Shown piece after piece: positions 49,801 through 63,810 of a DNA stretch of 64,000 bases. Source of the DNA: Lethocerus indicus (Eukaryota > Arthropoda > Insecta > Hemiptera > Belostomatidae). The DNA is taken from contig JACDQD010000006.1 of the NCBI GenBank assembly GCA_019843655.1, positions 19,858,246-19,922,245 on the forward strand. The letters run 5' to 3'. The notes under the pieces were generated by a model, which saw only the letters and a program-made list of their open reading frames with translations, was not told where the DNA came from and searched no databases. Positions within the stretch are counted from its first letter, which is position 1, and each line of letters begins with the position of its first letter. Made by a program: the position numbers and the translations under genes.

Positions 49801-52800
49801 AGGCTGGAGAGGTATGCGCGCGGTGCTTCTAATGACCGTGGACCTTGCCCGGTTTAGTAGGATAGGACCCGGGTGTGAAAAGGAGGAGGAAAAGAAAGGG
49901 AAGAATAAAAAGGAGGCCGTAAAATGAAACAGGGGAAGAAGCGAGAGATACGTCGCCAACCGGGGGAGAATCAATTGGTAGAACTGAAAGGAACATTCCT
50001 GCGATTCCTGGGAATTCCCTCCCGGCAGAACAGGGCTTATTGTTTTCTTAATCGACTTTTTTCCTGTTCCTCTCCGGTACTTCTGTTAAACTTGCCTCCC
50101 CTGCGGAGGGGGTTGCACCATTAAATTTCCCCCTTCCATCGCCCTTCCAACGTTATACCTCTAACCTCCGTGTCAACCCCCGCCCGCACCGTCCACTCAT
50201 TCCGCCCTAGAAAACGTTTTGACGACACCCTCTAACCCCCGGGACTGTCCCTTAAGCTCCCCTCCGCGCCCTCCCGACGGTTCCAAATATATTGGCAGGT
50301 CTGTCCTGCTTTCTTATGTATACCGCGGAAGCTTTTATTTATTTATTCGGCACTGGCGGGCGCAAGGAATAAATTGCGGTTCGCACGGACCGGCGACACA
50401 TTCGATACGCGGCTTTGTGGACGACTCCGATTTAGCTTGAGATCGAAAAGTATGTTATTACCGTACAATGTAGGTCCCCGGACCCATTTTATACTCCTAT
50501 TCGGTATTGGCTTTCCATATCACGTCTCGATCTTGCAGACGGTGATATTCTTGTTTAAAATACAACAGTCCGATATAAAAAGATACTGAAAAATTTTAAC
50601 TTGTCAAACTTAAACACTTTAAATAAATTCTAAGATAAAGTGACTTCCGACTGCAACAATTTATGCAATTCATAACCGTTTATGCAATACATAACATATT
50701 ATGCTTATTCAATATCATCGAAACAAGTTTATAGTAACAAGTTATTTTAAAATAATAATACTTTTTGTTCACTCAATGTTTTATTATCCATTACATTATT
50801 GTTCATTACGTCCTGGAAACGTGTAGAGAATGTATTGTGGAATTCGTAAACTCTATAATATGTGTCACGCTTCCCTTCAGGTCCAGATTGATTCTGTTGA
50901 GCGGGTGGAAAATGGAACGTGGCCTACAAAAGGCCTCTAAGGGTTTTGGCCCAGTTTATGACAGTTATAAATAGAATGGAGCGCTTTATCGAACTACGAA
51001 ACATAAAGAACAGCCGATATATGTTTTATCGGAGAAGGCCTCCTACCATCCAGTTTAGGCCGAAGTGTCCTGCCAGTAAATTCTACTCAATCGAATAAAT
51101 ATAATTGAAGACAGGAACTTGGCGTCTAATCTTCTGACCATTAGTTTTAATATTACGATAGAAATGTCTTTATTACACCGTTAAATTAAATAATAACTCA
51201 TGTTATTAATCATAATTCAGAAAAATGTCTAATACCCGAGTATATAGCATTTCGGCCCTGTACTCTTAAAAGCCCGAAACGTATCCCGAAGTGAAAAGGT
51301 TGCCCTTGATCTAAGAAAAAATTTAAGAAATATTTCGCTTTGGATAAAGTAATTCTCACACTACACTAATTTAATCCTGTAAGAATTTATTTGAAAACAA
51401 ATTGCTCATTTTATCGGAATTGGGTGGACTGGCGGTGGCATTTCCAACTAAGTTCACCAACATTCAAAATATTCAAAAGGCGCATAACGGAGAAACCATT
51501 ATTGCGCCTAGTATAAACACTGAAAATGTTTTTTTTAAATATCCAAAGTGGCATATTTAATATATTCGCTTAAACAAAAAACCTGAAGAAAATTCTAACG
51601 AGTTCTATTTAAAATGGTGCCAAATTTTATCTAAGTTAATAAGGTTTATACTCCCACTTTAACTTAATTGCATTAATCTTACAGTAATTGAGTGAAAACC
51701 CTATAATATCGATATTTCATCACTATTGTATGTCACTAGGTCTCTATGTTTTTCTCAATCGTTGACATTTTCAAATTTAAATTGGACTGCAGTGAAATAA
51801 TTATTGAGGGACCTCGCACATTTTCATTTGGGCCATTACTTATTCAACTATGGTTATAGAAATCAAAGTGATGTTGAAAGTGAGCCTCAAATGCAGTTTA
51901 ACTGTCAATTTAAGCGTGACGTGGGACACAGGAATGCTTTCTGGCATGAATCCTCAGCAGTTGGGATTGAACCCGTCCAATGAGGCTCATAAGGTCCGCA
52001 CAAATGATGAACACAACGCTGAAGTCGCTTCCAGTGATCTGGCCATATTCTACCGAGCCCGAGTTTCTAACTGGAGATAGATAGCAATTCACTCTATCAA
52101 TATTGTGAATGAATGAAGTACTGTATTGAGTATGGGTGTTTGATAAAACGCATTCAGAACAAGTAATAATGGGGACATAATGGTACTCCCAGACATCCTA
52201 CTAATTGAACTGTCCCTTGATTTGCCACTGCTGTAATGCAAGTGTAATCCTTCATGCATGATATTTGTACCTTCGACGATTCAGTCCATTTCTCCTCTTA
52301 TTTCAATACAGAAATAAATAATACCGAAATTAAAATTTGAATAGTTTTCATAGCGATAGCAAACATAAATCTTTATTTACAAGATGCAGATATGAAAATA
52401 AATTCCGTAAATCTGAACGAAACTGGTGGAGGAAGGGGGCAAAGATGAATATTCTTGTGCCCTATTCCTGTCAGGCTTCTGAACTAGAACGTTTACTACT
52501 CCATTTTCTTCTTCTATGTATATAGGCTGGTATGGTTAGTCGCTAAGTGGTGAAGAGAGTCAGTTTGACCATTTCCGCACTGTTAGGCACCCCGTTGTAT
52601 GCTTTGTGATTGCGGTCAACTACTATGGCCAATGAGAACGTACTCCAAACGCACTTTCCATAGTACGATAAGGCTCAGAGCACGGTGCAATATATAGTTC
52701 ACAGTTCAGTGGAGATTATCTGTCCGAGAGGCAAAAAAATTTTCAAGCCCTGCTCTTTACCCACCACCACTTTTCCCTCTCTTTGGGCCTTCAGGGTTAG

Positions 52801-52978
52801 AGTTAAGGGGGTGGGGGAGGGGGATGGTTCCCTTTCTATACAAAATCCCGAGATTTATATCTGGAGAAATATAAGCCCGAAATACACGAGCCGTTACATC
52901 TCGACCTTTTTAATATATTGTAGTCTCTCTACATTATTAAAGGGAGACGGCAGGCTTGGACAGTATTGAGTAGAGTCG

Positions 52979-53036
<58 letters not shown>

Positions 53037-56000
53037 GATATTCTTATCCCTAGAATAGCGACCTAAATATAACCCAAATCGCACTCACTCCCAATATCCA
53101 TAATACCGGTTTTTATACTCCGTTACTCTCGCACTTAGAGGCCTCCTTCTAACTACCAATTTCCGTACAGAATAAATCCGTAAACAGAAGAACGAGGGAA
53201 TTTTACTGCAACTCGTCATATAATTGCGAATTTACATGACTATTTACATATTAGATTAATTTGCAGGTCTTCCAAATGTTGAAAATTTACGGTAAAAAAT
53301 TGCATTGATTATCAATTGCATAGTGCTTTGTTTTTTATTATTATATAACTTAATTATAAAAAGTAAAATTATTTGTCTAATTAAAATTAAATTATTTTAT
53401 TTATCTGTAACTGAATTTGCCGATCTTAAATCCGCGACAAAAGTAAGCGATAAAGCAAACAAAAATACTCTGGATTCAATTTAGGAGGAATCAACGAGTG
53501 TACAGGAAAGGTTAGGGGGCCGTGACAAATTATAAATGGGCGGCTTGATTTTGAACGGCAAGAAGAGCCGGCTGGTCTTTATTGTAATAGATAGACTGCG
53601 GTCTGTCTCCCTGGAGTGAGTGAATGACTCCACGCACAGTCTACACACTACATAACCCGTGGGATTAGGCTCCAGCCAAGTTTTGGCTCCCGGACAACGA
53701 ATTACGAGCTAATCTTCCATAATAATTGGCTCATAAATTGCCCTTACTAAAGTCCTCCTAATGCTTCCGTTGAATCGATTAATTAAATGAATTGTCTTCC
53801 GCCCGTTTCGCTCCAGGTCCCTTGAAATAAATAACCGCTCAACTCCAGCTTAAGAAGGACCAGAAGGAGTCTCCTTTCTTATCATCTTCTGAAATTTTTA
53901 TTTTTTTTTTAAATACACGTTTGATGTACGGTAAAATAAATTAAGGCAGTCATATATGTTTATTCCGAGTGACGCCCAAATAAGCCGTAAGTCCCAGACG
54001 CCTCAAAAGAAAATAAAAATAATTACTGAGAATTAAACGTTAATTACAGCAGTTTTAACATATGACAACCGAGAGGAATGAAAATTACACGCGTAACCTC
54101 AGAAAATAATATGACGAATACACATATTAAATAACCGAATCACACACAAAAGAAATGTCGGGATATTTCATTTTATGAAAATCTAACGCAACGATGTAAA
54201 CCATGTCAGTAATGGCGCGTTTAATTCAAATTCGCAGAAATATCTCAGGAATGATTTTAAAACGCAAGATAGTCTGAACACAATATTCATTTGACGCCAG
54301 ATAAAACCTAGAACTTAATAATTAATATTTGCATTACTTTTGAATTTGTAAGACACACATGTGTCTTTGAAAGGTGTTTACGAAAAATCTCCGTCCTTAA
54401 AAAGAGTTGATAATGTACGTATGTTAAAATTGTAACAGATAAAAAGGCTGTCTTTTTTTTAATTTCACTAAATGTTTTCGTACCCATTTATGCCTTAATA
54501 TATTACACTGTTATTCCCGCAGTGTCGCGATGAAACAGAAAACAACATTTAATGCCCGAAATAGTGCCCGGGTTTTTGCCCAGATTCGAATTAACTAATT
54601 AATTTAATTAGTCCGAAAAAGTTTGGACGCGGGGCACTATGTCACGGGAGACGACAGCCCAGCCCAGATAGCGGTGGGGCTGCGGGGGCGGGGGGAAGGG
54701 CTCGGGATTGGAAAGTTGCCGACTAACGACGAAACTAGACCTGGCTTTAGACTAAAACTGGTCTCCTCTGAAAAGAACAGATTCGCTATCAACGACGAAG
54801 GGCAATAATTATATAACAAATACCCACTATATCCAGCTATGCTCTAATTAGTTCATGATCTTTTACCTGTCTAAAACTGAACTAAATACCATCAATCTCC
54901 ACTTAAAACAAAACTACAACAGTTCTTAAAAGTGTGGCAGACTGGAGCGTAAGTAGTAAATATATATATAACTTATTATTTTCCTTCCTCCCTCGCCTCT
55001 TTGCTCACGTAAACCCTCTTTTACAGTCCTATCTTGTATATTAAAGTTAGCGATAGTGCCACCCAAAGGACAAAAGGAACCCTACTCAAGTAGAGCACAG
55101 GATAGGTGTGAAATTACTCCAGTATTATCGGGACCCCCGAAATACTTGCGTTTATCCGTCTCCCTCCCCATATTGTTGTTTATATCATATAACAAGACAA
55201 GGAAATAAATGAGCAGACTTTCTTAAAAGTTTTTATTTATCGGCATTAATATTTAAAAAATAATAATATACTTGTGAAAGAAGACTGGGTAATTAAATTA
55301 TTTATATCTCTATACCTTTAATCCATTCTTTCATCAGCTTCAAATCTCGCAATTTAAGCGTCCTAGCACCTGGAGATCTACAGCAGAAACATTACTACTA
55401 TTACTACAATACATCAACTATACACCCACTAATACACTCGTAGCCCATGGGAAATAACACGCTGTTCTCCAGTTCATTTTTACACGTCGTCTTCATCGCT
55501 CTCCAGGTCCCATCCTCTCACTCTTTGTTTGCATGACAATGGACCGCCTATATTACTCCACTAGATCAGCCGAGTCCATTGTGCATTACTCTTTTTCCGT
55601 GTTAGATAATGATTGCAATCTCTACGTACCAATAATGAATTTTTACCGAACTAACAGTAGCTCAGAAATCGAAATAAAACATCCTTAACTGCGTTTATAT
55701 GAAATATAGGAGATGGGAAACCTACTAAAATGCCAACTAATCTGAATCTTGTGTTTTTATTGGGTAGTTTTTAGGTTCTCTTTGGGACGAACCCGACCAC
55801 CGATTTTTGTAAATTCCAACCAGTCTTTGATCTTTTGAGACCACCTCCCTCTATTTACTCTCTACCTAACGTCCAATATACCTTAAAGAATCGATAAATC
55901 GGGTTATGTTTGACCCATTTCCTCGTTCTAAGGAAATATCACCCGCACACAAGTGAGACATGTTCCGGATCTCCCGTAGCTTTTACTGGCTACGGCTCAA

Positions 56001-57928
56001 TTTCTGCGCGAAATATTTCGCTCCACTTTGTTCTCTTACGTGCTCATATTCCCCTTATTCGAAATCGGCCATGGTATTTTGCAATGGTTAAGGGACTAGC
56101 AAGCATAGCGCCCTTTTACCTCATGAACCGAATAAATTATAAATTATAAATCCTAACCGCATTTACTACAATGAATCGATATTCATTGAAGTTTTAATTC
56201 GAAAATGGCGGGTTACATATACGATAAAATTCCACTTATCGAAAATAAAATAGTTTTCGCTATTTAGCACGATAATGAGCGTGTTTTATTATAATATCAA
56301 TGATCCCAGTTATGTGCGAACGTTAAACACAACAGATTGATTCGATTGTTTCTGTCGCTTTAATATGTTGGAATATTATTGTATACATAGCAAACATATC
56401 AGCACTGTATTTTCCAAATCCCAAGCAATAATACTAGATATTACCGGCGGCGATTTAATTTTGAATAGTGGGATGTGAGTGCTGTGATCTGTGGACAGAC
56501 ACTGGGGCCCAATAAAAGTTAACAAGGAGACGGGGGTGGCGGAGCCTGGCCTTATTAACATTTTTTTTAAGTCCCCCTCAAGAGCGACATTTAATACGGA
56601 GCGAGAGGCCTCGGCCGGGGCCGTAGGCACGACCCTCGAGCTAATATCGCCAATGTGTGCCCAGACCATGTTGGAACCGAGCGAAAGTGACACTAACTTA
56701 CATGGCCGTACTCGTTCGCACACAGACCTAACGTTCGTTTTCATACTGTATACACCCGCCTCATTAATTCAAAGCTGGGCCCAATGCAAAAAGACGCAGA
56801 AAAAATCCAGTAGAATATTAAAAAGGGCATAATTGTGCAGAGTTGTCATTCGACAAAAACAAATGATGCAGCTATAAAATAACCATGTTCAAGGGACGCG
56901 TTTAGAATCTTTCATTTTCTATTTCAATTAGGATTGGATCAAAACACATATTTCGTATAATTCCTTTACTTTTAAGAACTAATCTAGGTACAGGGGAAGA
57001 TATATTTCCTGCTCACTGAAGCGAAGAATGGCCATCGTAGGCCGGGAATCCCTATGTTGATGGGCAGAGTCGTTGACATAAGGGCGATAATTCGTTTCCT
57101 AATATTGGCGACGCGATAGAAGCCTCGTGTGATTGGAAAAGTAAGCCACCTAAAGCCTACGTTGAAAATGTATTTAAAAAGCTTTCGGAAAGCCAGTGTA
57201 AGTGCCAATATAAGTGGGTTCTTAATGAGAAATAACAATAAAATTTAAATTATATACGTTCAGTATGTATAGTATTCTAGCTACAGTTCGGTAAACGTAC
57301 AGACGCGTCATAATAGCCAGTCCAAAATTATTTTTGCTTTTATTACATACAAAATATTTGGCAATCAAACTCAAATTTATGTCGAATCCAGATGAACATG
57401 CGGCCTTTGAGACAAATACCAGTTGGGAAAAAAACTTTTCACCTGCTTTCGAGATGGTCTAATTGCGCAAAACAACGACTTTTGGAAGTAAAAGTATTTC
57501 GATATTACTTCTTTTGCCGGCTTCTCTTGACCGATAATAACATTTCGAGAAGGCAAACTCCGTTCTTCTTCCATCTCTCCCCCATCAACCTGGAAAAAGT
57601 TTTTAGACCGCCGCTTTTAATTTAACCGTTCGTCGAAACTCTCCACGGTAAAAGGCAAAACAACAGTTGAAGTAAATACAAAATTAAAATGCGAATAGTA
57701 CTAGCGAATTCAAACTGTTTCGATTAATTAGAGGCTGCTTAATTTCTGTCTGCAGTTGACGTAATAGAATTGGGCGAGTTTTCGAATATTAAAGAAATGA
57801 GAATGAAAACTTTTTATTGAGGAAAAAAATAAATACTCACCACTCAAACAAAATGCAAAATATATATCTGGTCACACAACTGGTCACAACTATTCGGTTC
57901 AGACTTCCAAATATATGACAGGAATCTT
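46874..57928. other. Presumptive first intron, middle part
   Basis: AT-rich noncoding sequence. GC-richer islands are at about 49740-50450, 53480-53720, 54600-54760 and 56460-56780; the island at 49739 starts with a run of G. Short direct duplications occur (for example ATAATTCTTATAGA near 49500 and 49515). No exon is recognised. Confidence 0.5.
52982..53034 (+). repeat. (TA)n microsatellite
   Basis: Fifty-three bases of uninterrupted TA, the longest dinucleotide tract of the window. Confidence 0.95.
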
Positions 57929-58008
57929 ATCTGGTAGTGTGTATTTACGATCAAAATAGGTTTCCTGTTGATCAAAAATTTATTGCAAAAAGTTTATTTT
58001 AGTGGTCC
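57929..58008 (+). repeat. Left flank of repeat family A, copy 2
   Basis: Begins ATCTGGTAGTGTGTATTTAC and aligns base for base, with one short indel in a T run, to 6561-6641. It leads into a first unit starting AGTTAATCGG, as in copy 1. Confidence 0.85.
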
Positions 58009-58498
58009 AGTTAATCGGTGCAAGTGCACCCAACGAACTTTAGTTAGTTACATTTCCGCACCACCCTCAGAGGCGCTAGTTTATCGGTGCAAGTGTACCC
58101 AACGAACTTTAGTTAAGTACATTTCCGCACCACCCTCAGGGGGCGCTAGTTCATCGGTATAAGTGCACCGAACGAACTTTAGATAAGTACATTTCCGCAC
58201 CACACTCAGGGGGGCGCTAGTTTATTGGTGCAAGTGTACCCAACGAACTTTAGTTAAGTACATTTCCGCACCACCCTCAGGGGGCGCTAGTTCATCGGTA
58301 TAAGTGCACCGAACGAACTTTAGATAAGTACATTTCCGCACCACACTCAGGGGGGCGCTAGTTTATTGGTGCAAGTGTACCAAACGAACTTTAGTTATGT
58401 ACATTTCCGCACCACCCTCGGGGGCGCTAGTTTATCGGCGCAAGTGCACCCTAAGAACTTTAGTTAAGTACATTTCCGCACCAGCCTCTGGGGGCGCT
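58009..58498 (+). repeat. Tandem array 2: seven 70-bp units with CTCF-like cores
   Basis: Units are 58009-58077, 58078-58147, 58148-58218, 58219-58288, 58289-58359, 58360-58428 and 58429-58498, in the same orientation as array 1. Units 3 and 5 are identical 71-mers, and units 2 and 4 differ by one base, so a 141-bp dimer has been duplicated. Units 2 and 4 have the exact core AGGGGGCGCT; units 3 and 5 have one extra G, and units 1, 6 and 7 are altered. The right flank shares nothing visible with that of array 1. The peptide-like open frame through 57968-58162 is an artefact of the repeat. Confidence 0.95.
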
Positions 58499-59101
58499 AG
58501 AAGTGACTCGGAATTATGTTAGGCGTCTGTCAGCCCAACCGTGTGAAGTAGCTGTGGTGAACCTGTGACGGGGTTTACCGCACGTGACACGCTCCTGTCA
58601 TCAAATCAATCATCTGCCCGAGGCCCACAGCTCCTTCCTGAGAGCCCACTCTGTTTGGGACCTCACTTTTAGAGATGAAGCATTGCTTCTGGTACTCAGT
58701 TGGATCCGCTTCAGATTCCCTTTTACCAAGATAGGTAGTTTAAATTCCAAATACTGTCGTCACAGTCTGTACCTCTACTAAACAATGCTCCTAAAACATT
58801 AATGATATTCTAAGAATGTTCATAAAATAATTCTACTTGATAAAATAATTGCAGGATGTATTTTACAAAGTCACAAACTGGAACATAGTAAAATTTTTTT
58901 AAATATACAATTTTATTCACGGATTGAAGAAATTACTTGAAGAAAAGTATTATTAAGTTTCGCCTAAACGCATATTTAAACGTTTAGTTTATTAAGGTTA
59001 TTAAGGTTCATAAAGGAATTGTTAAAAATAAATGTTGTACTATTATTTAAATAATGATGAATGTGTGCTTTCTATTACTTTCAATTAACAATTTTATATA
59101 C

Positions 59102-59151
<50 letters not shown>

Positions 59152-62100
59152 GAGAAAAGCCAGCCCATAACGAGAGTACGTCCTGGATAAGGAGCAATTT
59201 AAGGACTCGGACGCTGTCTCTGGTTTGGACCCGACATAGCTTAGTGGTTCTTCCTGAGAGTACTTAACTCCTGATTGGCTCCCTCCTCAAGTAAAGGGTA
59301 CACCTCTAAGTGGTGGTACGGGAACAGTTCTAACAAGACTAGTTAAGTAACTATGAGAAAAGATTAGTAGTTAGAGCAGTCGGACTATCCCGAGTTATCC
59401 CGATGACCAAGCGGACAAAATTTCCCTAAAATGTAATTTGCATTAAATATTACCTTGCAGTTATATTTTTTCTCCAAAGTAAATTATTTTTTATTATCTA
59501 ACTGGTAGAAATATCATATTTAAGTCATTTGTAATGTCTCTTTGATGCTTAATGCAATAGTGCCGACATTGTAATTATCTATAAAGATATTTTTTCTGTT
59601 ATGAAAATCTGGGAGAACGCGAAGTATAAAATGTATTTGACATGGTATGTGGTGTTTGTCTACTAACATCATTATTCATAAAATACATTATACTGGCTCA
59701 TTGCAAGGAACATTTCAATTATATCCGACAACCAACGAATGTCATATTTTCTTGGCGCCGTGCTCCATTAATAATGGTAATATTGACATTGCGGCACCGT
59801 GAATATTTTACTGGTCGACCAACTGACAGGAATAGAACGATAATCGAAAACGGAGAGAAAACTGACGGCCTAAATTTAGTCAAATCATTGTTAGCTGGCG
59901 GCGAGCTCTACCTCAAATAGAGAGCCGGACGGGCCGCTAGGAGAGGACAATCGCCCCGAACCCCCCCAACCGTGTATGAATGGATTTTAGACAGCTATCC
60001 CTTAAACACACATACACACGCATCACACGGTACACATCAATAATACAGGATTGGGCCGTTGGGAACAGTCCGCCCTGTCTATAATTAAAACTTTAGATGA
60101 GAAAACTTTGGGCGAGAGGTGTACAACACCCAATAAAAGGCGAAAAAAAATTCCGTACTCGTTGTCACCCACCACCCCCGTTTCTGTCTCCTAACGGTTT
60201 ACTCACGGATCATTCTGCAAAATTTAGGACACAAAACAAAAATTTCAATAATTAGTTACGGTATTATCAGTTCAGATACACTAAAAAACTTTTGTACGTT
60301 GTAGAACTAATAAACAAGAATTTACAGCTCGGATCAGTCACCGAGCGAAATTAGCTTCTCGTAACGGTTGAACTCTTTCTCAGGCCCCGAATCAGTCCAC
60401 TCCGGAGTGTGTTCGAGTGTGTACGCGTATGCGTTCGTGTGTCTTGTACCGCTCGAGTAGTGGTAAGTGGCACATATGGTTTAACAAGTCAAGTGCGGAC
60501 ACAGTCAGTGAGGGGCGTCCTCCGCCGGCTCCTTCATGTTATTCAAATTTCCCGGCGGGGAGGGAGGGGCGGAGGTTTTTAAAAAAGGCCTCGGATGCGA
60601 GGCACCGAGTGTTCCCTATCGCACCCCACTCCCTTCCTGTAAAGCCTCCACAACCCCCCGCCCCCACTGTCCAGTATCCTGTCTTGTCATTTATCAGTCA
60701 TTTCATTGCCAACCGCAGACTTCCCGTCCATTTCACTTTTTTCACACTCTTCTCCGACCTCTTTCAACTTGAAATTGGCAACTCAAATCCGTAAATACCT
60801 ACGCCTGAAAATTATTTAAAATATTTCCCGACAATTAGCTGTAGTATAAATTAAAAAAATTAATAAAGGAATTTGGTCAAGCGGCTTATGTAATATCGAT
60901 TATTCGGCAGTTCCCAGTTATGTAGCGCTTCCTTTGGCTGGGGTGAAAATGGGTCACTTTGGGTATACAGTATATAAAACAAAAATATTAATTCGCCACT
61001 GTACACCTATACAAAACAACAGTCAGAAAAATATCAGAGAGGTTCATGGCACACATAAATCCAATAAACGCGCACAGAATCAAATTTCGATAATCACATT
61101 ATCCCCTCCGGTTACGATTCAGAAGACATAGACAGTTCCTTAAGTTAAACCACCAATTTAGGAAATTAATATAATCTCTTGTACCTGCGGCTAAATTCAG
61201 TTCCAAATTGAAATGTCGCTTTGAATATATTCTGAGTAGGAAAGGAATGTCATGTACGGCACTATATGTGCGACCCAGATAATAAGTTGCATAGGGCACA
61301 ATAGGGGCGCGTGCACCTGGCTAACGAGTGGGCTAGCGCTAGTTATCTTGGGCGGGCGGAAGAGATGGCACCTTCATAAACAATGCAGCCCCGATTTGAA
61401 TTAATCTGCCGCCACAAAGATATGCGCAACTTGTAGATTAGAGCCCCTTTTGAATTTTGATTGAACCCCCGCCCCCACCATCATCACTCCTGGCCACGCG
61501 GTGTTGATTTTGAATCACGTAGTCCACCGTCCGAAATTGCTGCTGAGCAATCACCGAGGTTTAGATTATACTCCGATGCAATTCAAATAATATACCCCCG
61601 TCGCACGGTACTCGTGGCCGTAGAAAATTTAACTATGTTCTGCCGTTAACCGTTTCAAATATTCCCGACAACATTCCGATAGTTTCTTTCATCTGCCCGT
61701 ATATCATTTTTCTCCATATTTTAATCGCAAATAAATAATTCTAAAAGCCGGTTACGCGCTAATTTGGTGGAATTCGTCCGTGTCCGATTTGTTCGGTTGG
61801 TGATTGAGGCTAAACGAGCCTGATTAATAAACTAAATTCTCCGTTAATATGTGACATTACCCGGCCACGAAATATGCGCTATATGAAAGCAAAAACATCC
61901 GGAAGGCGTATATTTAAATTTTTCAGGAATTTAATAAAGATTAGAAAACGACCGTATATATGCAAAATTGTTTCCATTAATATTGACCCGGATGGTTTCT
62001 TTTTTTACATGGACTCAACACAATGGAGTACCTAAAAACAGCGGGTAATTAAATCGGTGGGCGATCCGCCGAAGTTTTGGGTTGATATTGGGTTGTGCGG

Positions 62101-63810
62101 TTGTGCGGTTAAATGAGAGGGATTTAAAAGAATGGCCGGCGCTCGGCACTGATTAAATAACTTGTGCCGCAGGAATTGCTCCCCTCCACTTGTCCAGCCA
62201 TCGGCATTATTGTTATAATTTTCACCATAAGTCTACTGAGGTCATGATCATGAGGTATTTCTGTTTGGAATCAATTCCGATCTTTTGACTCCATTCGCAT
62301 TGTTTTGTCTCCACTCTCTCAGGAGGACCCTTGAGGACCCCGCATTAAACGCGTTACCAAATTGTTCGAGTCGACATTTAATATAACTTCGTGAATTACT
62401 AGAGCGAGCTTTGCCATTGTATGTATTAAATGCCAGCATTTTTAGTATTTACTTGTCTGAAATGAATAGTATTATCGGAATAGGATGGACCGTGGTGATA
62501 GTACCATTTGACCGGCTCGTTCATAGAGAGCGACCGGCGACAAAAAATTGAGCCCGTCCCATCACATCAGTGGGCAGAGAACAGAGCCGGCGGTTAGCGT
62601 GGGGGGCGGGAGGGGGAAAGCGGAAGGGGGCAGCGGTCAGATACGTGTCAAGAATTTACAGTTCAGCCTTCACTGTGCCGCTCTCTGTCTGTGCGCTTGT
62701 GTGGCCGAACGAGTGTGTGACCCACCGGTAAATGAGAAAGAATAACAGTGCCATTACGTGAGGCCCCCCCCCGCCCGCCGTGCTCATATCGGCCGGCCGG
62801 TTGCGACCTCCAGTTAATTGCGCAAATATTGTGGCCTCCCGCAGAGCGTAGGCCCGCGGACCTGGTCACTGACCGAACCGCGTACGACACCCCATCAGCG
62901 ATGCCGATACCGGCTTCCCGACATTTAATTAATGACCACCGTCCGCATTTACAAGTACCGACATTATTCCGGTTTGCCCCGGTGTGGGAGTAACAAAAAA
63001 AAGGGAATTCTCATTCTGTTGAAATTTGCTGAAGTCGAATCAGGTCCACAGCCGGTAAACCTAGTGTACCCTGACTATCGAGGAAACGTTAAATCATGAA
63101 CTCTTATTTAATCATCATTCTATCGCCGTCATATTGGAAGCCAGTTCATAATAAATTTTTCCGTTTTATCAGTCAGTTATTAGCGCAATTTCACTTCACC
63201 TAATGGGTTCGCTGTAAGATTGCCCCGTTCCGTCTCTTTTTTTCGGATTAATACACTTTGGACTTCTGAATTAGGCTTGGTAATGACCGCTACTCGGAAT
63301 ACACACTCGCATTTCAGTTGTAGGGGGTGCGGCCGTTGCGAACATTACCAATATTAGCCAGGTTGCTAATGGATGTTTCATTATCTGACAGTAGAATATG
63401 GCGGCAAAACCATCTCTGTCACATTTCAGTCCAAGTGAGGAATTATTTATTTTTTCTTAATTTTGTGCAATACGAATTGAACTGAGAAAGTAGTTTCTAA
63501 ATTAGATAGTTCAAATCATCAGTGAATTTTGTGATTAGTAAACAGATTTTATGTCATAATGAATACACACTTAGTTGGTGTTTATTTCCCTGGATTATAT
63601 TGTATATTTATGTTGGTATATTTTCTCTTCAATATCTAATTGATAAATTTATAATTTATTCTAGTTCTGAGTTCATGCGGACACAGATTAATTGAAACTT
63701 GTACTTATAGTTTATATTTTAGATAGATCGTTTAACCAATGATCTATGATCTTTCGTATATTGTACTTGTGACGTCAATTTAAGTTGATTTTATTTTTCA
63801 TTCTGTATGA
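58499..63810. other. Presumptive first intron, distal part
   Basis: AT-rich to about 60300. GC-richer islands are at 60360-60780, 61280-61640 and 62040-62980, the last with a run of nine C near 62766. A (TA)n tract is listed separately. No exon or RNA gene is recognised. Confidence 0.5.
59109..59148 (+). repeat. (TA)n microsatellite
   Basis: Forty bases of uninterrupted TA. Confidence 0.95.

Noticed and set aside
56376..56832. Overlapping open frames of 113 (+) and 122 (-) codons
   Set aside because: Both strands are open over one GC-rich island, which points to composition. Neither shows a domain or clear splice context.
57968..58162. 64-codon open frame over array 2 with a repeating peptide
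   Set aside because: It is a by-product of repeats whose length (69-71 bp) is not a constant multiple of three. The frame is not maintained.
60417..60794. 125-codon plus-strand open frame
   Set aside because: Pro-rich frame through a GC-rich island with an equally open second register. No recognisable motif.
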